Source: Bacteroidales bacterium (GTDB lineage Bacteria; Bacteroidota; Bacteroidia; Bacteroidales; UBA12077). Taken from it: 64,000 nt of DNA. Below, one piece after another: positions 44,962 to 52,379 of the stretch. Position 1 is the first letter of the stretch. Every line of letters begins with the position of its first letter. A program made the position numbers and the translations under genes. The stretch spans positions 88,967-152,966 of the forward strand of contig WTBR01000057.1 in the NCBI GenBank assembly GCA_013138975.1, in the 5' to 3' direction. The notes under the pieces are model-generated. The model searched no databases. It had not been told where the DNA came from and saw only the letters and a list, made by a program, of their open reading frames with translations.

Positions 44962-45852
44962 CTAAAAGCTATTTTGACTAGTTAAGTATTCCATAAAATA
45001 TACATAAGCATGTTCAAGATTAGGCTCTATTTCAATTGCATTTTTAACATCAAGTTTGTCGCCAACCAATTGAACTTCCCATCCTTCTTCCGACGGTATG
45101 GTCGATATAATTGCATATTTATCCTTTAACATTTCGTATTCTATTCCCGATGTTGTTACCTGCCATACATGCCCCTTGGTTTTTTTGATTAATTCTTCAG
45201 GAGCACCTGTAAATTCTAATTTACCTTTATCGAGTAAAGCAAGGTTGTTGCACATACTTGAAATATCGCCTACTATATGAGTCGAGAGTATAATTATAAC
45301 GTCTTTCTGGCTAAGCTCTGAAAGTATATTCCTGAATCGGATTCGTTCCTCGGGATCAAGACCAGTGGTTGGTTCGTCTACAATTATTATTTTTGGATCT
45401 CCAATTAAAGCCTGTGCAATTCCTAATCGGCGTTTCATTCCCCCGGAAAGTTTATTGGCGCTTCGTTCCCGAACATCAAATAATCCAACATTATCAAGCC
45501 ATTCATCTACTTTTTGGGAGCGTAGCGTTTTATTTGTTATTCCGGATAAGCCAGCAGCATAATCGAGAAATTCCCATGTTTTTAATTTTGTAAAGAACCT
45601 GAAATCCTGAGGTAAATAGCCCAGAATTTTCCGAATATCTCCACGGTCATTCATTAAATCAAATCCGTTAATATTAGCAGTACCGCTACTGGGTTTCATT
45701 AAAGTAACAAGAATTCGCATTAAACTGGATTTGCCAGCACCATTGGGGCCAAGCAAACCAAACATACCACTCCCAATTTCAAGATTTATATCCGAAAGTG
45801 CGTGTTTCCCGTTTTTGTAAATCTTGTCTAGATTTTCAATTTGTATCTTCAT
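44962..45852 (-). CDS. ABC transporter ATP-binding protein
   Basis: 296 residues. Walker A GPNGAGKSSLM, Q-loop LGYLPQDF, signature LSGGMKRRLGIAQ, Walker B IIIVDEPTTGLD, H-loop STHIVGDI. The C-terminal part past residue 220 (KGHVWQVTTSGIEYEMLKDKYAII ... NLEHAYVYFMEYL) shares its pattern with the C-terminus of the RND-ABC fusion at 29607-34304, which argues that the fused ATPase derives from this type. It is the first gene of the efflux locus and is followed after one base by its permease gene, so both make an ABC-2 exporter. A palindrome and a promoter lie upstream. Confidence 0.93.
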   Translation of the reverse strand: MKIQIENLDKIYKNGKHALSDINLEIGSGMFGLLGPNGAGKSSLMRILVTLMKPSSGTANINGFDLMNDRGDIRKILGYLPQDFRFFTKLKTWEFLDYAAGLSGITNKTLRSQKVDEWLDNVGLFDVRERSANKLSGGMKRRLGIAQALIGDPKIIIVDEPTTGLDPEERIRFRNILSELSQKDVIIILSTHIVGDISSMCNNLALLDKGKLEFTGAPEELIKKTKGHVWQVTTSGIEYEMLKDKYAIISTIPSEEGWEVQLVGDKLDVKNAIEIEPNLEHAYVYFMEYLTSQNSF

Positions 45853-45913
45853 TCTTTATATTGGATTCCGGTATTTATAGTTTTTAAACTTAAAAATTGA
45901 TGTGAAAATTGTA

Positions 45914-45940
45914 TCTAACATCATAGATTTTGATGTTAGA
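45914..45940. promoter_or_regulatory. Perfect palindrome in the leader of the efflux locus
   Basis: TCTAACATCA (45914-45923) and TGATGTTAGA (45931-45940) are a perfect 10-base inverted repeat with a 7-base loop, 62 bp before the ATPase start codon and downstream of the predicted promoter. It is a candidate operator for a dimeric regulator; no regulator gene is adjacent. Confidence 0.5.
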
Positions 45941-46010
45941 CGACTAAGTTAGTAAACAGTTACAGTTAATTATTACATTTTTATTAAAAAACGAAATAAC
46001 AATAGTAATA

Positions 46011-46042
46011 CAAAGATATATATAAATTTTAGTACTATGCAA
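46011..46042 (-). promoter_or_regulatory. Bacteroidota-type promoter of the efflux locus
   Basis: On the minus strand: TTG at 46042-46040, 21 bp spacing, TATCTTTG at 46018-46011, matching TTG-N19..21-TAnnTTTG. Transcription would start near 46004, giving a ~150 base leader before the ATPase gene. The remaining gap up to 46190 holds nothing else I recognise. Confidence 0.55.
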
Positions 46043-46194
46043 GACAAAGTACTAAAATATTTAATTTAGCTACAAATGTGTTTTTAATGGGGACTTATAA
46101 AACCAGCCGAATAAATTGAGATTGGAACATTTTTAAGATCATTTGTATGTATATGCTTCAATTATTTTGTTTATTTTTCTACAACATGCGCAAA

Positions 46195-46240
46195 ACAAAT
46201 ATTTGTATTAAATTTGTTATAATAACAAGTTAGCGAAAAT
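46195..46240 (+). repeat. Cassette-boundary sequence (AACAAGTTAG), copy 1
   Basis: ATATTTGTATTAAATTTGTT then ATAATAACAAGTTAGCG. Nearly the same string (ATATTTTATTAAATTTATTA then TAACAACAAGTTAGG) ends the spacer before the gene at 50282. Both stand 20-40 bp before a start codon and look like the downstream edge of the accessory block's spacers. Confidence 0.6.
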
Positions 46241-46262
46241 TTGAAATTGGCAATTGATACTT

Positions 46263-46643
46263 ATGAGAGAACTTGAAAATAAAAAACAGAATGTAGACTC
46301 TTACATTGCTGGAGCAAGTGGGGGCACTTTACTTGTATTATTGTCGAGTAATTTATCTGATAGTAGTACAATAAAATCATGGTTAATTATCATTGCACCT
46401 TCCATTACTGTCCTTATTTCATATTTATGGCGTATTACAAGAATTAGATTAAATAAGAGAATAATTAAGAAAAGGATTCAAGAACAGAAAATATATATTA
46501 AAACTGTATTATCTGATGAAGTTTCAAAATACCATGAAGAAAGATTAATAAGATATTCTGAAGATTTGGATGTAAAATATCTAAATATCTTAGATGATAA
46601 GTCAGACTTATTTAATGAAGTTAACGGAGATAATAAAAAATAG
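46263..46643 (+). CDS. Small membrane protein with two TM helices and a cytoplasmic helical tail
   Basis: 126 residues from the ATG at 46263 (a TTG three codons earlier is possible). TM helices at about 15-28 and 36-56, followed by a charged helical tail (RIRLNKRIIKKRIQEQKIYIKTVLSDEVSKYHEERL) likely to be coiled coil in the cytoplasm. I do not recognise the family. The stop is two bases before the TPR gene, so the two are expressed together; this protein may anchor the TPR protein at the membrane (inference). It opens the accessory block and is preceded by a cassette-boundary repeat. Confidence 0.65.
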   Translation: MRELENKKQNVDSYIAGASGGTLLVLLSSNLSDSSTIKSWLIIIAPSITVLISYLWRITRIRLNKRIIKKRIQEQKIYIKTVLSDEVSKYHEERLIRYSEDLDVKYLNILDDKSDLFNEVNGDNKK

Positions 46644-46645
46644 AA

Positions 46646-48061
46646 ATGGAGAATATTAGCATACAAGATATTATTATCAAGATTGAAGAATTGTCAAAAA
46701 AAGGCGGTTCTAAATCAGAATTAGCCTCACTCTATTTGCAATTGGGAGATGTTTATCAAACATCAGGTCAATTTGAAAAAGTATTACATTCTTACAAAAA
46801 TAGCCTTGCAATATATATAGATTTATATAAAGAAAATCCTCAAAATGTGACCTATAAATATGGATTGATAATTTCATATGAAAAACTCGGTTCAGTAAAT
46901 ATTTCACTAGGTAATACCGAAGAAGCGTTACGTTTTTTTGAAAAACGTTACATACATAGTAAAGACCTTTATGAATCTGAACCAGAAAATTTATCTTTTA
47001 AAAATGGTTTGGCGATTTCATATGAAAAACTTGGAGAAACGTATACTTTATTGGGTAATTTGGAAAAAGGATTAAGATTTTTTGAAAAAGAGTCTATTTT
47101 GTTTAAAGAATTAAATGAAGTCTATCCTCTTAATTTATCTTTTAAAAATGGTTTGGCGATTTCATATGAAAAACTTGGAGAAACATATGCTTCTCATGGT
47201 AATCTCAATAAAGCGATGACATATTATAAAGAGAGTTTATTATTATCAAATGAACTTTTTGAGTCCAACCCAGAAAATTTATCTTTTAAAAATGGTTTGG
47301 CGATTTCATATGATAAACTTGGAGAGACATATGCTTCACTCGGCTATTTAGATAAAGCATTAAGATATTTTAAAGATGAGTCCGTTTTATTTAAAGAATT
47401 ATATGAAGCTCACCCCCATAATATCTCCTTTAAAAACAGCTTTGCTATTTCGTATTCAAAGTTAGGAGAAATATATAAAGCATTGGGTAATATAGATAAA
47501 GCATTAAAATATTTTAAAGGTCGTGCTAAACTTGGTAAAGAATTACATGAAATGTATCCGCAAAGTATCTCTTTTATAAACAGTTTAGCAATTTCATACT
47601 CAAATCTTGGTTCTGTTCACAGTTCCTTAGGCAATTTAGATAAGGCTTTGGAATATTTCGAAATCGAACAGCACTTATTTAAAGAACTTAATATTGTCAA
47701 TCCACAAAATGTATCATTTAAAAATGGTTTAGCAATTTCATATTCAAAGTTAGGCGAAATTCATTCGTCATTAAGTAATTTAGATAAAGCATTACGTTAT
47801 TTCGAATATAACTTGCATTTAACAACAGAACTCTATGAATCCAATCCAAACAATGTATCATTTAAAAATGGTTTAGCAATTTCATACTCTAAATTGGGCG
47901 GAATTTTAATGAGTATAGAAAATTATTATAATTCTAAAAACTATTTTCAAATGGCAAACCAAATTTTTAAAGAATTATATAATGAAACAGGAAATTACAG
48001 TTTTAAGAGTAACTTAGAAAGTACAAATGAAATAATAAAAACTTTCGCTAATTTTGTATAA
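46646..48061 (+). CDS. Tetratricopeptide repeat protein with near-identical repeat units
   Basis: 471 residues, almost entirely TPR-like helical repeats of 48 residues: each contains FKNGLAISYEKLGETYASLGNL-type helix A followed by DKALRYFEKE-type helix B and FKELYEAYPxN. About nine units. At DNA level, blocks starting at about 46988, 47132 and 47276 (144 bp apart) are nearly identical over 50 bases, which points to recent internal duplication or gene conversion. No enzymatic domain, signal peptide or TM helix is visible, so it should be a cytoplasmic scaffold or sensor. It starts two bases after the small membrane protein gene. Similar repeats are known from Bacteroidota signalling and conflict systems. 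Confidence 0.85.
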   Translation: MENISIQDIIIKIEELSKKGGSKSELASLYLQLGDVYQTSGQFEKVLHSYKNSLAIYIDLYKENPQNVTYKYGLIISYEKLGSVNISLGNTEEALRFFEKRYIHSKDLYESEPENLSFKNGLAISYEKLGETYTLLGNLEKGLRFFEKESILFKELNEVYPLNLSFKNGLAISYEKLGETYASHGNLNKAMTYYKESLLLSNELFESNPENLSFKNGLAISYDKLGETYASLGYLDKALRYFKDESVLFKELYEAHPHNISFKNSFAISYSKLGEIYKALGNIDKALKYFKGRAKLGKELHEMYPQSISFINSLAISYSNLGSVHSSLGNLDKALEYFEIEQHLFKELNIVNPQNVSFKNGLAISYSKLGEIHSSLSNLDKALRYFEYNLHLTTELYESNPNNVSFKNGLAISYSKLGGILMSIENYYNSKNYFQMANQIFKELYNETGNYSFKSNLESTNEIIKTFANFV

Positions 48062-48184
48062 ATAATGACAGGGTAAGTAATATGGCTCGTTTGAACTGCA
48101 TGTTGGTTTAATAGGTTAGAACCGCGCAATCTGCTATGCCACATACAACTTCGTATTAGCTGCAAAGTTAACAAAGACTAGTTT

Positions 48185-48430
48185 ATGAATGAATTATCGA
48201 TAAATATAGTACACCCGATGGATGGTCGTGTAATCTCAGTCACACTAGATAGCTCAATGACTCCAAACGAAATAATTAGAGAATTGATAAGCCATGAGTT
48301 TATTGGAACGGAAATTTATTCATTAGGTATTAAAGGAGGTCATATATTAGATTTATATAAGTCAATTTATCAATCGGGAGTTAAGGATAATGATACTTTA
48401 AGAATAATACCTTCAGTTTGTGCAGGATGA
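48185..48430 (+). CDS. Ubiquitin-like (YukD/EsaB-type fold) small protein
   Basis: 81 residues. The pattern INIVHPMDGRVISVTLDSSM, then TPNEIIRELISHEFI, YSLGIKGGHILDLYKSIYQSGVKDNDTLRIIP follows the beta-grasp order of ubiquitin-like proteins (beta hairpin, helix, beta, GV.DND.LRI), and resembles YukD/EsaB. The chain ends in a flexible SVCAG, one glycine short of the GG tail of conjugated modifiers. There is no E1, E2, JAB peptidase or type VII secretion gene nearby. The stop codon overlaps the next start in an ATGA, so it is translationally coupled to a membrane protein and they likely act together. The family call is from fold pattern only. Confidence 0.6.
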   Translation: MNELSINIVHPMDGRVISVTLDSSMTPNEIIRELISHEFIGTEIYSLGIKGGHILDLYKSIYQSGVKDNDTLRIIPSVCAG

Positions 48431-48888
48431 ATAAGTTATTTAAGATAAATAAGATTTCAGAACCAAAAGGAGATTTAATAACCCCCTTAACAATTGATAA
48501 CTACTTAGATTCAATAAAAGAGAATAGAGATAGGGTAAGATTACATTCTACACAATTAAGTAGCATTTGTAGTTTATTACTTTCTGCAATTTTTATTGTG
48601 ATATTTTTTTTAATAAAAGAGAACTATTGTGGAGTGCTAATTAGGATTATTTATGTGACAATGTTTAGTAGTGTATTTTTTTTGATTATTACTTTATTAT
48701 TTACGATTTTGTCAACTTCATTAGTAAAACCCACAGCTATTTCAAATGTTGGTGAAAAATTAAATTTACAAATCAAAATTTATAATTCAGAATATAAAAA
48801 AATGAAAATAGGACAATTAACATTAATAATATCAATAGGATTATTTTCTTCTGGTCTTTTATTATTCTTGATTTTAGTAAGTATGTAA
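48427..48888 (+). CDS. Three-TM membrane protein coupled to the ubiquitin-like protein
   Basis: 153 residues from ATG at 48427, overlapping the previous stop by 4 bp (ATGA), which decides the start. A polar N-terminal ~40 residues (NKISEPKGDLITPLTIDNYLDSIKENRDRVRLH) is followed by TM helices at about 43-63, 70-98 and 131-151. Between the second and third is a basic cytoplasmic stretch (LNLQIKIYNSEYKKMKIGQ). No family recognised; the size and layout recall SLATT-like or other small pore-forming effectors of bacterial conflict systems, but no motif confirms this. It ends before a group II intron remnant. Confidence 0.6.
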   Translation: MNKLFKINKISEPKGDLITPLTIDNYLDSIKENRDRVRLHSTQLSSICSLLLSAIFIVIFFLIKENYCGVLIRIIYVTMFSSVFFLIITLLFTILSTSLVKPTAISNVGEKLNLQIKIYNSEYKKMKIGQLTLIISIGLFSSGLLLFLILVSM

Positions 48889-48894
48889 GATCAT

Positions 48895-48970
48895 GTAATT
48901 GAGATGATGGGAGATTATCACGTATGTTTTTGAGAGAGCTTGAGTGAAAATTTCTTTATCTACTTAACTA
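48895..48970 (+). mobile_element. Degenerate 3' end of a group II intron (domain V-VI), copy 1
   Basis: The GATGG-GAGA-TTATC stem-loop at 48904-48917 and the following TGAGAGAGCTTGAGTGAAAA and TCTACTT match what I recall of group II intron domain V (GNRA-capped distal stem) and the run to the 3' splice site. The lower stem and AGC triad are degenerate, so it is a non-functional remnant. No reverse transcriptase is encoded. Copy 2 is at 51559-51634. Confidence 0.5.
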
Positions 48971-49054
48971 CTTACTGTTGTACACCATTGCGCAAGGAAT
49001 GATGATTTGAGATAAAAAAACTATCTTCGTATAAACAAAATGAAGATTTAAATT

Positions 49055-50065
49055 ATGTCAATTAAAAAAAAAGATTCTAAAAACTTACTGACTGATTTAG
49101 TAGTTCTAATTGAAAGAACTAAAACCGAGGTTGTTTCTCATGTAAATAGTTCTTTAACTGTATTGTTTTGGCATATAGGACAACGAATATTAACTCACGA
49201 CTTACAGAATAAACGAGCAGAATATGGTAAGCAGATTATCGTTACATTGTCACGAGAATTAGTTAGCAAATTTGGAAAGAATTATGAAGAGAAGAATTTG
49301 CGTCGTATGATTCAATTTGCAGAAATATATCCCGATATTGAAAATGTCGTTACACTGTCACGACATTTATCCTGGTCACATTTTCTAATACTAATACCTG
49401 TGAAAAACGAACAAGCAAGAGGTTTTTATGGTAATCTTGCATTTGAAAATTTGTTTGGAGTTAGAGAACTACGAAAGCAAATTGAGAATAAAGTATTTGA
49501 AAGAATAGAAAATGCAAATATTCAACTTTTTAATAGTGAAATAATCGCTAAAGGTGTCTTTAAGGATCCATATTTTCTTGACTTTTTAGAGCTAAAAGAT
49601 GGATACTTAGAAAATGATTTAGAATCTGCAATTCTGAAAGAACTTGAATTATTTATATTGGAACTCGGGACTGGTTTTACATTTGTTGAACGACAAAAAA
49701 GAATGATAATTGATGGTGATGATTTTAACTTGGATTTATTGTTTTATCATCGAAAATTAAAAAGATTGGTTGCAATTGAATTAAAAATTGACAAATTTAA
49801 AGCTAAGTACAAGGGGCAAATGGAATTGTACTTAAAATGGTTGGATAAATATGAAAAACAAGAAGGAGAGCAACCTCCAATTGGATTAATTCTTTGTGCT
49901 GTTGCAAGTAAAGAACAAGTTGAATTACTTGAGATGCAAAAGGATGGAATAATGGTGGCAGAATATTGGACTGAATTACCTTCAAAAGAAATTTTAGAAG
50001 CAAAACTGCATGAAGTATTAATACAAGCAAGAGAAAGAATAGAAAGAAAACTGCTTAGGAGATAA
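49055..50065 (+). CDS. YhcG-family (DUF1016) PD-(D/E)xK nuclease-domain protein
   Basis: 336 residues. The N-terminal DUF1016 region (LFWHIGQRILTHDLQNKRAEYGKQIIVTLSRELVSKFG, and FAEIYPDIENVVTLSRHLSWSHFLILIPV) is followed by the YhcG-type nuclease fold: IDGDDFNLDLLFYHRKLKRLVAIELKIDKFK at about residues 220-250, with the D and E-x-K of PD-(D/E)xK enzymes, and GQMELYLKWLDKY. Such proteins are common in accessory regions and near restriction systems and are thought to cleave or repair DNA; the exact role is unknown. It has no partner here. A full-length cassette repeat follows its stop codon. Confidence 0.88.
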   Translation: MSIKKKDSKNLLTDLVVLIERTKTEVVSHVNSSLTVLFWHIGQRILTHDLQNKRAEYGKQIIVTLSRELVSKFGKNYEEKNLRRMIQFAEIYPDIENVVTLSRHLSWSHFLILIPVKNEQARGFYGNLAFENLFGVRELRKQIENKVFERIENANIQLFNSEIIAKGVFKDPYFLDFLELKDGYLENDLESAILKELELFILELGTGFTFVERQKRMIIDGDDFNLDLLFYHRKLKRLVAIELKIDKFKAKYKGQMELYLKWLDKYEKQEGEQPPIGLILCAVASKEQVELLEMQKDGIMVAEYWTELPSKEILEAKLHEVLIQARERIERKLLRR

Positions 50066-50272
50066 CAAAATACGGCAACCTTACTATAGCATTAATCCTT
50101 TCGTTTAACAACGAAGAACAAAGAGCTAAGAAAATGAAAAGACAAGAATAAAATAGATGAAATTAGCAGAGGCTATATATATTATGGTATTATTACTATA
50201 CGATGCAATTGTTCGGTAGCTTGGATGTTAAACGAATATTTTATTAAATTTATTATAACAACAAGTTAGGAG
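50062..50272 (+). repeat. Cassette spacer repeat R1
   Basis: Begins at the nuclease stop codon. It holds the core hairpin TTAATCCTTTCGTTTAACAACG (50091-50112, spaced as a stem), GAAGAACAAAGAGCTAAG, the tail AAATTAGCAGAGGCTAT, GTTAAAC at 50228-50234 (a match to the GTTRRRY integron core) and ends with AACAAGTTAGG. R2-R6 share the core hairpin; R2-R5 also share most of the tail. Confidence 0.8.
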
Positions 50273-50281
50273 CCATTAGAC

Positions 50282-50647
50282 ATGAAAACAAGAATTTATA
50301 TATTATCTTTATTCATAATCCCTTTTTTCTTAAGTTGTGGTAATAGGAGAATTGAAATGATATCTGAGAACTCAGGATTGATATTGCCAAAACATTATAA
50401 AGTTTTAAAGAATGAAACTAAAAGTTTTGGAATTTCAGATTTTGAAGTTACGGTAATAATTGAATTTAAATCAGATTCGTATGAAATTTTGGTAGCTCAA
50501 ATTGATAAGCTTGCAGATTTGGATAATAAATGGCAATATGGCGATAGTTTGATAAAATATTTTAATCATTTGAATGCTTCTGAAACTGAAACAATTTCAA
50601 TTAATACTGAATTGAAAAGGCTAACTTATAAATTTGAGCATTTATGA
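50282..50647 (+). CDS. Small lipoprotein of unknown function
   Basis: 121 residues. Signal peptide with lipobox Cys at about residue 19 (FFLSCGNRR). The mature part is short and polar with no recognised domain (HYKVLKNETKSFGISDFEVTVIIEFKSDSYEILVAQIDKL). Its layout, a single ORF of about 120 codons between two spacer repeats, is that of a gene cassette. Expression would depend on an upstream promoter because none is seen. Confidence 0.65.
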   Translation: MKTRIYILSLFIIPFFLSCGNRRIEMISENSGLILPKHYKVLKNETKSFGISDFEVTVIIEFKSDSYEILVAQIDKLADLDNKWQYGDSLIKYFNHLNASETETISINTELKRLTYKFEHL

Positions 50648-50695
50648 GACAACAGGTTTTTATATTTATAATCTTTTGTATGTTTTCTTGTGAAA

Positions 50696-50870
50696 GAATA
50701 ACCCCTTGCAGCCACACGAATCCTTTCGTTTGGCAACGAAGAATAAAGAGCTAAGAAAATGAAAAGAAAGGAATAAAATAGTTAAAATAAGCAGAGGCTA
50801 TAAATATTATGATATTATTATTACAGGATGCATCGTGCGGTAGCGTGGTAATTAATGTTAGTAATCAAAA
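50696..50870 (+). repeat. Cassette spacer repeat R2
   Basis: Hairpin core CCACACGAATCCTTTCGTTTGG (50711-50732), then GCAACGAAGAATAAAGAGCT, GAAAAGAAAGGAATAAAATAG, AGCAGAGGCTATAAATATTAT, GTGCGGTAGCGTGGT and GTTAGTAATC. It is the upstream part of a unit duplicated at 53463-54176. Confidence 0.85.
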
Positions 50871-50945
50871 AATTTGCAAGCCTTTGGATACGATGATTTA
50901 GAATGATACATTTAATACCTGAAAACAAACAATTACAATTTAAAT

Positions 50946-51407
50946 ATGAAGCAGAAAGAAAATTTGAAAAAAATATTAACTACAAACAAGTTCGGTAAAA
51001 TATTATTTACTGTGTATTTAATATTGATATTCATGATGCTTTCATCTTGCGAAAAAGATGAAGATTTGGAGTATTCAGAGTGGATTAAAACTGAATTGTA
51101 TTTTGGCATGGATATACCCAATGGTGGTGAAGTGAGCGATGTTGAATGGGAAACATTTTTAGAAACTGAAATCACACCTTTATTCCCGGATGGATATACA
51201 GTTTTTACTGCAACCGGACTATGGGCTGATGAAGATACAAACGAATCTATATCAGAAAGAAGCCGTGTATTATCAATTGTTTACAAAACAGAGGAAGAAC
51301 AAACTGTTAATAATAAAATTACGATAATTTCCAATAAATATATTGAACAGTTCAACCAAAATGCGGTATTAAGAATTGATACGCCAGTTATAGTTACGTT
51401 TTTATGA
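50946..51407 (+). CDS. DUF3574 lipoprotein, copy 1
   Basis: 153 residues. Lipobox Cys near residue 35 (LIFMMLSSCEKDED). The rest follows DUF3574: WIKTELYFGMDIPNGGEVSD, EWETFLETEITPLFPDGYTVFTATGLW, and RSRVLSIVYK. The function of this domain is unknown to me. Copy 2 at 53715-54176 differs at 5 of 153 residues (6, 20, 21, 67 and 115). The duplication includes the upstream spacer (about 700 bp in all) and stops at the stop codon, so the whole unit was copied as one. Confidence 0.8.
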   Translation: MKQKENLKKILTTNKFGKILFTVYLILIFMMLSSCEKDEDLEYSEWIKTELYFGMDIPNGGEVSDVEWETFLETEITPLFPDGYTVFTATGLWADEDTNESISERSRVLSIVYKTEEEQTVNNKITIISNKYIEQFNQNAVLRIDTPVIVTFL

Positions 51408-51413
51408 TAATTA

Positions 51414-51536
51414 ATAATTGCTTGAGATGCAAAATGAGTAACATCATTTGCTGCCGCATGAATACTTTCCAACGAAGAACAATGAGCTAATAAAATGAAA
51501 ATAAAGGAATAAAAAAGATAAAATTAGCTGAGGCTT
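51414..51536 (+). repeat. Cassette spacer repeat R3 (short tail)
   Basis: TAATAATTGCTTGAGATGC, AATGAGTAACATCATTTGC, hairpin part CTGCCGCATGAATACTTTCC, AACGAAGAACAATGAGCTAA and AAATTAGCTGAGGCT. Lacks the ATGATATTATTA tail of the others; the AGCTAA and TTAGCT words are complementary. Its first half matches R5. Confidence 0.75.
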
Positions 51537-51558
51537 TTTTGTGTGGATTTGTATAAAA

Positions 51559-51634
51559 AGAACTTTATGATGGGAGACATACCCATATGTTTCTGAGAGA
51601 ACTTTGATGTAAAATCCCCCTTGTCTACTACTCA
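51559..51634 (+). mobile_element. Degenerate 3' end of a group II intron (domain V-VI), copy 2
   Basis: GAACTTTATGATGGGAGACA, then TACCCATATGTTTC, TGAGAGAACTTTGATGTAAAA and TCCCCCTTGTCTACT. The ends of the D5-like stem (GAAC with GTTTC) still pair, and the final segment keeps the intron-like GAAATCCCCC / TCTACT pattern. It lies between a cassette repeat and the HigBA promoter. Confidence 0.5.
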
Positions 51635-51661
51635 CCGATGGGCTGTATTTTGTAATTTCAA

Positions 51662-51693
51662 TTTGGCATTCCGACAAACTTTAGTTACCTTTG
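51662..51693 (+). promoter_or_regulatory. Promoter of the HigBA-type module
   Basis: TTTG at 51662-51665, 20 bp, TACCTTTG at 51686-51693: an excellent match to the Bacteroidota consensus. The toxin ATG is 25 bp downstream. Confidence 0.7.
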
Positions 51694-51717
51694 ACGTTAG
51701 TAACGCAAAAAGAAAGC

Positions 51718-51999
51718 ATGATTATATCATTTGGTTCAAAAAAGACTGAGAAAATTTGGAATGGAGAAAGAGTAAAAAATATCCCAACAGAAATTCAACA
51801 AATTGGACGTCGTAAACTTAGGATGTTGAGTAACTCTCAAAATATTCAAGATTTGCTAATACCACCATCAAATAGACTTGAAAAGTTAAGTGGCAAAGCA
51901 AAGGATTTTTATAGCATAAGAATTAATGATCAATGGCGAATTGTTTTTCAATGGATCAATAACCATGCTCAAGAAGTTGAAATAGTAGATTATCATTAA
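51718..51999 (+). CDS. higB: RelE/HigB-like toxin
   Basis: 93 residues from the ATG at 51718, chosen because it sits properly after the promoter; a TTG nine codons upstream overlaps the -7 box. RelE-superfamily pattern: MIISFGSKKTEKIWNGERVK, LRMLSNSQNIQDLLIPPSNRLEKLSG and the C-terminal SIRINDQWRIVFQW ... EVEIVDYH, typical of HigB. These toxins cleave mRNA at the ribosome and are blocked by the antitoxin encoded next. The HigA gene follows after 11 bp, toxin first, as usual for HigBA. It has its own promoter. Confidence 0.9.
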   Translation: MIISFGSKKTEKIWNGERVKNIPTEIQQIGRRKLRMLSNSQNIQDLLIPPSNRLEKLSGKAKDFYSIRINDQWRIVFQWINNHAQEVEIVDYH

Positions 52000-52010
52000 A
52001 AAAAAGGATT

Positions 52011-52319
52011 ATGGAAAAATTAAATAATATTCACCCGGGCGAAATATTGAAAGAGGAATTTTTATTACCTATGAAAATTACGGCTTATAGACTTTCTAAA
52101 GATTTGGACATACCACAAACACGTATATCTTTGATTTTAAAAGGGAAAAGAAGAATTACAGCTGATTCAGCACTTAGATTAGCATCTTATTTCGGAAACT
52201 CAGCTAAATTCTGGCTAGGACTCCAAGATGATTATGATATTGAAGAAGAAAAGTCATTAAAACGTGAAGTTTTTATACGCATAAGTAGAAACAAAAAGGA
52301 GCAAGAAAATCACGTATAA
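52011..52319 (+). CDS. higA: HigA-type antitoxin
   Basis: 102 residues. IHPGEILKEEFLLPMKITAYRLSKDLDIPQTRISLILKGKRRIT is the HTH of HigA/VapI antitoxins, followed by ADSALRLASYFGNSAKFWLGLQDDYDIE. It should bind HigB and repress the promoter at 51662-51693. The C-terminal tail is extended by about 15 basic residues. HTH pattern unequivocal. Confidence 0.92.
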   Translation: MEKLNNIHPGEILKEEFLLPMKITAYRLSKDLDIPQTRISLILKGKRRITADSALRLASYFGNSAKFWLGLQDDYDIEEEKSLKREVFIRISRNKKEQENHV

Positions 52320-52379
52320 TAAAGACATTAAAAGGAAGTTGTATATATAAAACTATTAGCCTTAATACATTTTTTCATC

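Noticed and set aside
46988..47330. Regularly spaced near-identical DNA blocks as a CRISPR array
   Set aside because: They are 144 bp apart, in frame, and encode TPR helices.
48185..48430. MoaD/ThiS sulfur-carrier or type VII secretion YukD reading
   Set aside because: There is no C-terminal GG and no MoeB, EssC or WXG100 gene nearby; only the fold pattern agrees.
50062..50272. Calling the spacers true attC sites
   Set aside because: Only one spacer has a correct GTTRRRY core and none has a clear RYYYAAC partner, so they are named cassette spacer repeats.
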